Source: JBHENW01 sp046261875
Lineage (GTDB): Bacteria; Acidobacteriota; Thermoanaerobaculia; UBA5066; Gp7-AA6
Assembly (NCBI GenBank): GCA_046261875.1
Contig: JBHENW010000049.1
Span: 1-6,728, forward strand
Direction: 5' to 3'
DNA length: 6,728 nucleotides
The translations under genes and the position numbers were made by a program. Shown one piece after another: positions 1 through 6,491 of the stretch. Under the pieces are notes generated by a model, which saw only the letters and a list, made by a program, of their open reading frames with translations, did no database searches and was not told the origin of the DNA. The first letter of the stretch is position 1. Every line of letters begins with the position of its first letter.

Positions 1-1
1 C

Positions 2-187
2 TCCCGCCGCACGATGCGCGCCTGGCTGGCACCGCTGCGCGCCCACGTCCGGGCCGCCGGAGTCGGGTTCGTCTCGGAGATCTTCGACGGAGACCCCCCG
101 CACGCGCCCCGCGGCTGTTTCGCCCAGGCCTGGAGCGTGGCGGAGATCGCCCGGATCGTGTACACGCATCTGCGGGCGGAGGATTAG
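2..187 (+). CDS. Glycogen debranching enzyme (amylo-alpha-1,6-glucosidase), C-terminal fragment
   Basis: Only the last 61 codons are present; the gene begins left of the window. The visible residues include EIFDGDPPHAPRGCFAQAWS followed by VAEIARI. This matches the conserved end of the (alpha/alpha)6-barrel domain of bacterial/archaeal amylo-alpha-1,6-glucosidases (GDE_C family), where an 'EIFDG..P..PRGC.AQAWSVAE' block lies near the C-terminus. Family members hydrolyse alpha-1,6 branch points of glycogen or limit dextrins in the cytoplasm. The TAG stop at 185-187 is followed after 16 bases by the ATG of a glycogen-synthase-like glycosyltransferase, which supports an alpha-glucan role and co-transcription. 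The catalytic acids and the N-terminal domain lie outside the window, so activity cannot be judged. Family assignment is fairly secure from the terminal motif; exact substrate is inference. Confidence 0.85.
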   Translation, partial: SRRTMRAWLAPLRAHVRAAGVGFVSEIFDGDPPHAPRGCFAQAWSVAEIARIVYTHLRAED

Positions 188-203
188 CGATTCAGCTCCC
201 ACC

Positions 204-1442
204 ATGCGCGTCCTCATGTTCGGCTGGGAGTTTCCTCCGCACATCAGCGGGGGGCTCGGCGTGGCGTCCGAAGGGCTCGTCCGCGGGCTCCTCCAGACGG
301 GAACCGAGGTCGTGCTCGTCCTCCCCCACCACCCCTTCGCGTTCGAGGGGCCGCGGCTGAAGCTCGTGGACGCCGGCCGCGTGCGGGAAGCGGACGACCC
401 GCCCCACCGCAAGCGCTTCCTTCTGCGCCTGCGCCGCGTTCCGAGCCTCCTGCGCCCGTACATGACGGAAACGTCCTACGCCGAGGCGCGCGAGACGGCG
501 CGGGCCGCGGGGATCACGTTCGCCGGCCACTACGGTCCGGACCTCGGCAATGAAGTCCTGCGCTTCGCGGAGACCGCCGGCCGGGTCGCCCGCTCGGAAC
601 GGTTCGACGTCATCCATGCGCACGACTGGCTGACCTATCTCGCCGGCCTCGAAGCCCGCCGGGCGTCCGGCCGCCCCCTCGCCGTTCACGTCCATGCGAC
701 CGAGTTCGACCGGTCGGGGGGAGGCGCCAACCGCTTCGTGGAGGAGATCGAGAGGCTCGGGATGACGCGGGCCGAGCGGGTCATCGCCGTGTCCCGCTAC
801 ACGGCTCGCCTCGTGGCGGACCTTTACGGGATCTCCGGGGACCGCCTGCGCGTCGTGCACAACGCGATCGACCCGCGCGAGGAGGTCGGCGACTGGTCCG
901 TCGAGGAGCGCGAGCCGCTCGTGCTCTTCGCCGGGCGCATCACCTGGCAGAAGGGACCGGAGTACTTCGTGGATGCCGCGGCGCGCGTACTCCAGGAATT
1001 GCCGGACGTAAAGTTCGCCGTCGCCGGGTCGGGCGACCGGATGGCGGCGATGATCGACCGCGCGGCGGCGCACGGCATTGGCCGCAGCGTGCTCTTCACC
1101 GGGTTCCTCCCGCCGGGCGAGCTCGACCGCCTTTACGCGCGCGCCGACGTCTACGTCCTCCCGTCGATCTCCGAGCCCTTCGGCCTGACGGCGCTGGAAG
1201 CCCTCCAGCACGGGACGCCGGTCATCGTGTCGCGCAACGCCGGCGTCTCCGAGGTCGTGCGCAACGTCCTGCGCGTGGACTTCGGCGACGTGGAGGACCT
1301 CGCGAGCAAGATCCTTTCGGTCCTGCTGATGACGCCCTTGCGCGAGGCGCTCGCCTCGGGAGGCCGGGCGGAAGTGCGCCGGCTCTCCTGGCGGGACTCG
1401 GCCGAAAAGTGTCTCGACGTGTATCGGGAAATGGTGACGTAG
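204..1442 (+). CDS. GT-B glycosyltransferase, glycogen synthase-like (GT4/GT5 type)
   Basis: A 412-residue cytoplasmic glycosyltransferase, probably adding glucose from a nucleotide sugar to an alpha-glucan; donor and acceptor are inferred from context. The N-terminal Rossmann half opens MRVLMFGWEFPPHISGGLG, with a Gly-Gly loop at residues 16-17 like the donor-binding loop of glycogen synthases but without their Lys. HAHDW (138-142) and an AVSRYTA stretch lie near the domain boundary. The C-terminal half has GRITWQKGPEYF with the Arg245/Lys250 pair expected to bind donor phosphates, and SEPFGLTALEA carrying the E-x7-E motif (Glu324, Glu332). At 412 residues it is shorter than classical GlgA (about 480). 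ATG 204 is chosen because the Rossmann strand starts at once and no better upstream start exists. No Shine-Dalgarno lies at proper spacing; a GGAGG at 178-182 is about 21 bases upstream, so coupling to the preceding gene is possible. It sits between debranching enzyme and GH57 genes, an arrangement resembling archaeal and bacterial glycogen clusters. A non-glycogen GT4 role cannot be excluded. Confidence 0.88.
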   Translation: MRVLMFGWEFPPHISGGLGVASEGLVRGLLQTGTEVVLVLPHHPFAFEGPRLKLVDAGRVREADDPPHRKRFLLRLRRVPSLLRPYMTETSYAEARETARAAGITFAGHYGPDLGNEVLRFAETAGRVARSERFDVIHAHDWLTYLAGLEARRASGRPLAVHVHATEFDRSGGGANRFVEEIERLGMTRAERVIAVSRYTARLVADLYGISGDRLRVVHNAIDPREEVGDWSVEEREPLVLFAGRITWQKGPEYFVDAAARVLQELPDVKFAVAGSGDRMAAMIDRAAAHGIGRSVLFTGFLPPGELDRLYARADVYVLPSISEPFGLTALEALQHGTPVIVSRNAGVSEVVRNVLRVDFGDVEDLASKILSVLLMTPLREALASGGRAEVRRLSWRDSAEKCLDVYREMVT

Positions 1443-1447
1443 GAGAG
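1441..1447 (+). promoter_or_regulatory. Ribosome binding site for the GH57 gene
   Basis: AGGAGAG overlaps the TAG stop of the glycosyltransferase and ends nine bases before GTG 1457. This spacing selects GTG 1457 over the upstream in-frame GTG at 1409, and it suggests translational coupling between the two genes. Confidence 0.75.
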
Positions 1448-1456
1448 AATCCCCCC

Positions 1457-2679
1457 GTGCCCCCCGTCTGCCTCTACTTCCAGGTCCACCAGCCCTGGCG
1501 GTTGAGGCCCTATAACTACTTCCAGGTCGGCCGGGACCACCGCTATTTCGACGAGACGAGGAACGCGGCGCTCCTGCGCCGGGTCGCCGAGAAGTGTTAC
1601 CGGCCGGCGACGGCGATGTTCCTGGAGCTGCTCGGGGCGCACTCCGGATTCTCGGCGGCATTCTCGATTTCCGGGACGCTGCTCCAGCAGCTCCGCGCGT
1701 TCGCGCCGGACGCCCTGGAGAGCTTCCGCGGCCTCGTCGCGACCGGGCGTGTCGAGCTGCTCGCCGAGACTTCGCACCACTCCCTGGCGTTTCTGGCCTC
1801 CCCCGAAGAGTTCCGGGAGCAGGTCGCGCTGCACCGTCGGCTGGTCGCGGTCGAGCTCGGAGCCGATCCGCGGGTCTTCCGCAACACGGAGCTGATCTAC
1901 TCCGACGGGCTGGCTGCGGCCGCCGAGGAAATGGGCTTTTCGGGCGTGCTCGCCGACGGCGTCGAGGAACTGCTGGGCGGCCGCTCTCCGCACCATCTCT
2001 ACCGGGCCGCGACACCCGGAGGGCTCTCGCTCCTGCTGCGCGACTACCGCCTCTCCGACGACATCGCCTTCCGCTTCTCCAACCGCGCCTGGACCGAGTA
2101 CCCGCTGAGCCCGGCGAGATACGCGCGGTGGGTGGCCGGCGTGCCCGGAGAGCTCGTCTGTCTCTTCATGGACTTGGAGACGTTCGGCGAGCACCACGCC
2201 CGGGAGACCGGCATCTTCGAGTCTTTCGCGGATGGGTCGCGGCGCACGTCGCTTCCGGCGGCGAATTCCTCACGCCGTCCGAAGCGATCCGGCGCCTTCC
2301 GATGCGCGACCTGCTCTCCGCGAGTCGCACCTTTTCCTGGGCCGACGAGGCGCGGGACGTCTCGGCCTGGCAGGGCAACGACATCCAGCGCGATGCCCTG
2401 CGCGGCCTCTACGCGCTCGAACCGAAGGTCCGGGCGGCCGGATCCCCCGAGCTCCTCGAGGACTTCCGCCGTCTTTCCACGTCGGATCACTTCTATTACA
2501 TGGCGACCAAAGCGTCCGCGGACGGCGACGTCCACGCCTACTTCTCCCCGTACGACTCCCCGTACGACGCCTACATGACGTACATGCACGTCCTCGCCGA
2601 CCTGCAGCGCCGCGCGGAGCCGGCTCGCCGCCCTGCCTCGCCTTCGCCGCGGCCTCCGCTCGTCCGGCCGGTCGGGTGA
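1457..2679 (+). CDS. Glycoside hydrolase family 57 alpha-amylase/glucanotransferase, frameshifted
   Basis: A GH57 enzyme, expected to cleave or transfer alpha-1,4-glucan chains in the cytoplasm by a retaining mechanism. Family motifs occur in order: YFQVHQPWRLRPY (His11, region 1), GRVELLAETSHHSLAFL (region 2), FRNTELIYSDG with presumed nucleophile Glu145 (region 3), and FMDLETFGEHH with presumed acid/base Asp239 (region 4). These are in the frame of GTG 1457. From about 2221 the conserved protein continues in the frame one base earlier: EFLTPSEAIRR, SWADEARDVSAWQGNDIQ, SDHFYYM (2482-2502) and DGDVHAYFSPYDSPYDAY (2521-2574), ending at TGA 2677-2679. Unrepaired, the first frame runs on to a stop at 2576-2578 with unrelated residues. 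Restoring one base gives about 407 residues, near the length of the compact MJ1611-like GH57 group. The last ~20 residues are Pro/Arg-rich and not obviously conserved. All four catalytic-region motifs lie before the break. Alpha-amylase versus 4-alpha-glucanotransferase cannot be decided from sequence alone. Confidence 0.88.
2219..2230 (+). other. Frameshift site in the GH57 gene (one base missing)
   Basis: The upstream frame reads E-T-G-I-F-E up to GAG at 2219-2221, then S-F-A-D-G, which is not family-like. The frame one base earlier reads V-F-R-G-W-V and leads directly into the conserved EFLTPSEA. Adding one T after 2221 would give GIFEFFRGWV, the form expected of the family. No canonical X-XXY-YYZ slippery heptamer is present, so a mutation or a sequencing/assembly error in the short T-run is more likely than programmed frameshifting. 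Confidence 0.82.
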
Positions 2680-4223
2680 CGCGGACGGCCCCGCCCCTCG
2701 TCCTGCTCATCTGCGATGGGTGGGGAGAGGCCCCCGACGGCCAGGGCAACGCGATCACGCGGGCGCGCACGCCCGTGTTCGACCGGTGGCGCCGGGAATT
2801 CCCCTGGACGACACTCACGGCCTCCGGCGAGGCCGTCGGGCTGCCGGACGGCCTCATGGGCAACTCCGAGGTCGGGCACCTGAACCTCGGAGCCGGCCGC
2901 ATGGTGCCCCAGGACCAGCTCCGGATCGACCTCGCACTCCGCGACGGGAGCTTCTTCTCGAACCCGGCGCTGTCGGCGGCGTGCCGCCACGCCCGGGAGA
3001 ACGACGCAACCCTCCACCTGCTCGGCCTGCTCTCCGACGGCGGCGTCCATTCCCAGCAGCGCCACCTCCATGCCTTACTCGCGCTCGCGGCCCGGGAAGG
3101 GGTCCCCCGGACGCGCGTCCACGTCTTCACCGACGGCCGGGACACCCCGCCGCAGTCCGCGCTGCGGTACGTCGCGGAGCTCGAGCGCGCCGCGGAGCCC
3201 CATGGAAGCGTCGCCGCGACGGTCTCGGGGCGGTATTTCGCGATGGACCGGGACGGGCGCTGGGATCGGATCGAAAAGGCGTATGCCGCGATGGTTCGCG
3301 GAGAGGGACGGACGGCGCGGAGCGCTTTCGCAGCCGTCGAAGCCGCCTACGCCCGCGGCGAGACGGACGAGTTCATCGAGCCGACCGTCCTCCTCCGCGG
3401 CGGAGAGCCGGCCGGTACGATTCGCGACGGCGACGCGGCGATCTTCTTCAACTTCCGCGCGGACCGGGCACGCCAGCTCACGCACGCCCTGACCGAGCCG
3501 GCCTTCCGCGAGTTCCCCCGGGCCGCGCCGATCGTGCAGCTCGTCACCTTCACCGAGTACAAGAAGGAGTTCTCCCTCCTCGTGGCTTTCCCGACACCGG
3601 CGCTCCGGAACATCCTGGCCGAGGTCTGGGCGGCCGACGGGGTGCGCAACCTGCGGGTCGCCGAGACGGAGAAGTACGCGCACGTGACCTACTTCTTCAA
3701 CGGCGGAGTCGAGCCGCCCTTCCCGGGGGAAGAGCGGATCCTCGTTCCCTCCTGGCGCGGGGCGACCTACGACCTCCACCCCGAGATGAGCGCCGCGGCA
3801 ATCACGCGGGAGCTCGAGACGGCGCTCTCCGGAGGCCGCTTTGCGGCCTTCGTCGTGAACTTCGCCAACGTGGACATGGTGGGGCACACCGGCAAGCTCG
3901 CCGAGACGATCCAGGCCATCGAGGTCCTCGATTCCTGCTTCGGTCAGGTCGAAGCGGCGGTCCTCGCGTCGGGGGGCCTGCTCGTCATGACCGCGGACCA
4001 CGGCAACGCGGAGCAGATGACGGACGCTGCGACCGGCCAGCCGCACACGGCGCACACGAGCAACCCCGTGCCGTTCGTCATCGCCGGGCCCGGACCGCGG
4101 CTGCGCGAAGGCGGGACGCTCGCGGACGTCGCGCCGACGCTGCTCGCGCTCCAGGGCATACCCGTGCCGGCGGAGATGACGGGAAGGGATCTGCGGGAGG
4201 TTCGCCCGGCGCCGTCATCCTGA
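2676..4223 (+). CDS. gpmI: 2,3-bisphosphoglycerate-independent phosphoglycerate mutase
   Basis: Interconverts 3-phosphoglycerate and 2-phosphoglycerate in glycolysis/gluconeogenesis through a phosphoserine intermediate with two metal ions, normally Mn2+; cytoplasmic. The 515-residue length is normal for the family. Visible active-site residues are Asp14 (LICDGWG), nucleophile Ser64 (LMGNSEVGHLNLGAGR), His125 (GGVHSQQRH), the DGRD block at 153-156, Arg261 and Arg264 (FRADR), Lys333 (ETEKYAHVTYFFNGG), Asp400 and His404 (NVDMVGHTG), Asp441-His442 (TADHGN) and the HTAHT histidines at 457/460. These correspond in order and spacing to the metal- and substrate-binding residues of the well-studied Bacillus stearothermophilus enzyme, so the protein should be active. 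GTG 2676 is chosen because it begins ten residues before the first conserved strand and forms a GTGA overlap with the GH57 stop. No clear Shine-Dalgarno is visible, consistent with translation by coupling. The final codons and stop fall inside a palindromic repeat. Placement after glucan genes suggests coordinated carbon flow to pyruvate. Confidence 0.97.
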   Translation: MTRTAPPLVLLICDGWGEAPDGQGNAITRARTPVFDRWRREFPWTTLTASGEAVGLPDGLMGNSEVGHLNLGAGRMVPQDQLRIDLALRDGSFFSNPALSAACRHARENDATLHLLGLLSDGGVHSQQRHLHALLALAAREGVPRTRVHVFTDGRDTPPQSALRYVAELERAAEPHGSVAATVSGRYFAMDRDGRWDRIEKAYAAMVRGEGRTARSAFAAVEAAYARGETDEFIEPTVLLRGGEPAGTIRDGDAAIFFNFRADRARQLTHALTEPAFREFPRAAPIVQLVTFTEYKKEFSLLVAFPTPALRNILAEVWAADGVRNLRVAETEKYAHVTYFFNGGVEPPFPGEERILVPSWRGATYDLHPEMSAAAITRELETALSGGRFAAFVVNFANVDMVGHTGKLAETIQAIEVLDSCFGQVEAAVLASGGLLVMTADHGNAEQMTDAATGQPHTAHTSNPVPFVIAGPGPRLREGGTLADVAPTLLALQGIPVPAEMTGRDLREVRPAPSS

Positions 4224-4292
4224 GCGCAGCGAAGGATCCTGGACTATCCCGGAAAGCACAGGATCCTTCGGCGCTCCGCGCCTCAGGACGAC
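4214..4292. repeat. Imperfect inverted repeat between convergent genes (dispersed palindromic element)
   Basis: The left arm (4214-4240) begins GTCATCCTGAGCGCAGCG and ends AAGGATCCT. The right arm (4260-4292) begins AGGATCCTTCG and ends CCTCAGGACGAC. Read as reverse complement, the right arm matches the left at both outer (GTCxTCCTGAG) and inner (GAAGGATCCT) ends. The middle differs by a few inserted bases, and the right arm holds its own small hairpin at 4270-4282 (GGCGC-TCC-GCGCC). The 19-base centre is unpaired. I recall very similar TCATCCTGAGCG-AGCGAAGGATC repeats scattered in many high-GC bacterial genomes, but copy number here cannot be tested. As the only structure between converging genes, it may act as a bidirectional transcription terminator, although it lacks a T-tract. 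It accounts for most of the 94-base gap between the two stop codons. Confidence 0.8.
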
Positions 4293-4317
4293 GGCTCCTC
4301 GGCGGCTGACCGCCCCG

Positions 4318-6468
4318 TTACTGCACGTCGAACGGAACGCTCGACTCGGCGGTCTTCCCGCTGCGCGGATCCTTCAGCTGGATGGCGAGCGCGTACCGGC
4401 CGGGCTCGAGGCCGGCGGGCCGGAACCGCAGAAGGAGCTTGCGGGCCCCTTCCCGCTCCCGGTCGGACGCCTTGACGAGCTTCAGCTCCACTTTCCCGTG
4501 CGGCCTCCCGTCCAGTCCGAGCACCCTCCCGGAGTACTGCAGCGGATCGGGGTTTCCCGCGAAGTTGTACGCGATGACGCAGACCTGTGCCTCCTCGCCG
4601 CTGTGGACGTCGGCGAGCGCCGCCGGCACGAAGGACTCGCCGCCGATCGAGAAGGGGTACTCCCCGGCCGGTTGGGCGGAGCGCGAACGGCCCTTCACGA
4701 GGATCCACGGCTGCCCCCCGTCCACGAAGAGCGGCGGCAGCAGGAAGGGGTCGTTGACCCCCTCCGAGACGGACAGCGGCGTGATCGTCACGCCGGTCCG
4801 CCCGGTTTCGTTGTTGCGGACGAGCACACGCAGGGTGTAATCGCCCGTGGGCAGGGACATCTCGCCGTAGTACTTCACCCCGCTCCGGCGCAGCATCGCC
4901 TCCGCTTTCGTCAGGTCGAGGCCGATCGTGTGGAAGAGGTAGTCGCGCGTAGTGCCCTGGCCGTCCATGGCGTACGCGTACACGTCCACGCTCGCCCGGT
5001 TCCCCTGATGCCCTTTGAGGAGCCGGTCGCCGGGGATCTCGACGATGACGGGAACGCGCGAAAGGCCCTGGCTTCCGGGGAAGGAGGCGGCCAGCACCCA
5101 CGCCGGGACGTCCGTCTTCGGGACCGCCGCCGCGATCGCGCTCGAAGCGGCGAGCTTCTTCTCGATCGGCGACATCTCCAGGTACTTCTTCGCCTCGTAA
5201 TAGCCGGTCCGGTGAGAGACCCGGTACGCCTTGTTGCGGGTCTTCACGGTGAGGGTGTGGAACTTCCCGGTCTCCGGAACCCGGACGGGCTGGAAGGCCA
5301 GGATGTAGATGAGCCCCGTCCGGTCGAGCAGGCGATCGAATGACGGGCCGAGGTCATTCGCGTTCTTCAGAAACTCCCCGCCCGTCGCTTCCGCCATATA
5401 GAAGAGGCTGTCGCTGCCGCTGACACGCTGGTCGAGCCCGGTGATCTCAGAGCCGGCGCGCAGGCCCCCGATGTCTATGGCGTGGATGACACAATCCGAG
5501 CGGTTGAAGAGCGTCAGAGACTGAGACATTCGCGACTGCGTGCCGGCGTTGCCGAATCGCGTGTCGTTGTCCACCTTCCAGCTCTGGCCGCGGATCACCC
5601 ACTCCGACTCCCGCGCGCCTCCCCCTTCGGACGTGGAGCCGGAGAGCTCGCGGCTGTCGAATCCCTCCGAAAGGTAGAAGATGTGCTTTCGCCCCTGGAC
5701 GCTGTCGAGGGCGCGCGCCAGGTCGGCGAGAGACCCGAGCAGCCGCGACACACGGTCACGATAAATCGCGCGGAAATTCTTGCCGCGGATGATCTCCAGG
5801 TTTTCCAGCGCTTCCTCGAGCGCGATATCGAAACCGCTTCCGGTCGAGGCGCTGGAGCCGCGCAGAAATGCGAATCCGGTCGCGTTGGAACCGGACGGCT
5901 GAGTCAGCACGAAAGCGAGCGGATCGGGTGTGCGGTCCGCCAGCGTCGGGAATCCCAGTGTGTCGATCGCCGCCGCGAGCTGCGTCCGGTCGCCGGTGAA
6001 GGTCACGAGCAGCTTCATCCCGTCCTCGATCGAATACGTCGCGACGGCCGCCAGATCCAGCTCCTTCATGCGGGTGACGACGAAGTCCCGGGCCGCGCGC
6101 CGCGCGTTGACGATCCCCTTCGGAGATCCGAAAGAAAGGTCGAAGAGGAGGAGAAAATGGCGCCGCGCCGAGGGATGGATCGGCGGCTCGCCGGGAGACG
6201 CTTTGGGAATCGGCCGGCGCTGATCGAGGATCTCGAACCCGGTGATCGGCTGCTTTTTCCCGTCGTCGAAGACCTCGAAATCCTCCGCCGTGAGGCCCTC
6301 CACGGGGTTCCCGTTGCGGTCGATCACGTTGACCGGGACCTCGATCAAGACGGCCTTGGCCTCCTCGCGCACGGCGCTCTTCTCGTCGCGCGATTGGGCG
6401 GAGAACGGGGACGTGGCGAGCAGCAGCGCCAGGCTGGCGACGCCGATCCGGCAGGCAGCGGAGCGCAT
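4318..6468 (-). CDS. Secreted VWFA-related domain protein
   Basis: A 716-residue exported protein of unknown role. Residues 1-25 form a signal peptide: basic start (MRSAACR), hydrophobic core (IGVASLALLLA) and probable cleavage after PFSA. Residues ~35-85 form a beta-rich lead-in (VLIEVPVNVIDRNGNPVEGL, then DFEVFDDGKKQPI), followed by a VWA-like fold at ~103-395 starting HFLLLFDLSFGSPKG and including KHIFYLSEGFDSREL. A closing YRVSHRTGYYEAK lies near 416-427. This order matches the VWFA-related family (TIGR03436) abundant in Acidobacteriota. The metal site is not the textbook DxSxS: Asp110 and Ser112 are present, but Gly is at the fifth position, with Ser115 next. Residues ~430-716 are a beta-rich C-terminal part I do not recognise. 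No transmembrane helix or wall anchor is obvious beyond the signal peptide, so periplasmic or extracellular location is inferred. The start at 6468 has a strong Shine-Dalgarno and a proper signal peptide. ATG 6495, nine residues longer, overlaps the upstream stop and is the alternative. Confidence 0.88.
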   Translation of the reverse strand: MRSAACRIGVASLALLLATSPFSAQSRDEKSAVREEAKAVLIEVPVNVIDRNGNPVEGLTAEDFEVFDDGKKQPITGFEILDQRRPIPKASPGEPPIHPSARRHFLLLFDLSFGSPKGIVNARRAARDFVVTRMKELDLAAVATYSIEDGMKLLVTFTGDRTQLAAAIDTLGFPTLADRTPDPLAFVLTQPSGSNATGFAFLRGSSASTGSGFDIALEEALENLEIIRGKNFRAIYRDRVSRLLGSLADLARALDSVQGRKHIFYLSEGFDSRELSGSTSEGGGARESEWVIRGQSWKVDNDTRFGNAGTQSRMSQSLTLFNRSDCVIHAIDIGGLRAGSEITGLDQRVSGSDSLFYMAEATGGEFLKNANDLGPSFDRLLDRTGLIYILAFQPVRVPETGKFHTLTVKTRNKAYRVSHRTGYYEAKKYLEMSPIEKKLAASSAIAAAVPKTDVPAWVLAASFPGSQGLSRVPVIVEIPGDRLLKGHQGNRASVDVYAYAMDGQGTTRDYLFHTIGLDLTKAEAMLRRSGVKYYGEMSLPTGDYTLRVLVRNNETGRTGVTITPLSVSEGVNDPFLLPPLFVDGGQPWILVKGRSRSAQPAGEYPFSIGGESFVPAALADVHSGEEAQVCVIAYNFAGNPDPLQYSGRVLGLDGRPHGKVELKLVKASDREREGARKLLLRFRPAGLEPGRYALAIQLKDPRSGKTAESSVPFDVQ

Positions 6469-6470
6469 GG

Positions 6471-6480
6471 TCTCTCCTTT
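6471..6480 (-). promoter_or_regulatory. Ribosome binding site for the VWFA-related gene
   Basis: On the minus strand the sequence reads AAAGGAGAGACC-ATG, placing AAGGAG five bases before the ATG at 6468. It favours this start over ATG 6495, whose own GGAGG lies only three bases upstream of it. Confidence 0.75.
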
Positions 6481-6491
6481 CCAGGGAACCC

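Noticed and set aside
192..2015. 607-codon open frame on the minus strand opposite the glycosyltransferase and GH57 genes
   Set aside because: Its translation is rich in Arg/Pro/Gly with no recognisable motifs. It lies antisense to two genes with clear family signatures, as expected from G+C-rich codon bias.
2216..2232. Programmed -1 ribosomal frameshifting in the GH57 gene
   Set aside because: No slippery heptamer is present at the break, no adjacent pseudoknot is evident by eye, and GH57 enzymes are not known to need recoding.
2537..2572. Short direct repeat CCCCGTACGAC in the GH57 gene
   Set aside because: It encodes the conserved SPYDSPYD motif of the family, so it is explained by protein sequence and not by a repeat element.
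2232..2675. Upstream extension of the gpmI reading frame
   Set aside because: The extra residues are low-complexity and Arg-rich, overlap conserved GH57 coding sequence in another frame, and are not part of the phosphoglycerate mutase family.
3075..4055. 326-codon minus-strand frame opposite gpmI
   Set aside because: Antisense shadow; gpmI on the other strand has every catalytic residue of its family.
2720..4309. 529-codon plus-strand frame overlapping gpmI
   Set aside because: It is the other-frame shadow of gpmI, with Arg/Pro/Gly-rich translation and no motifs.
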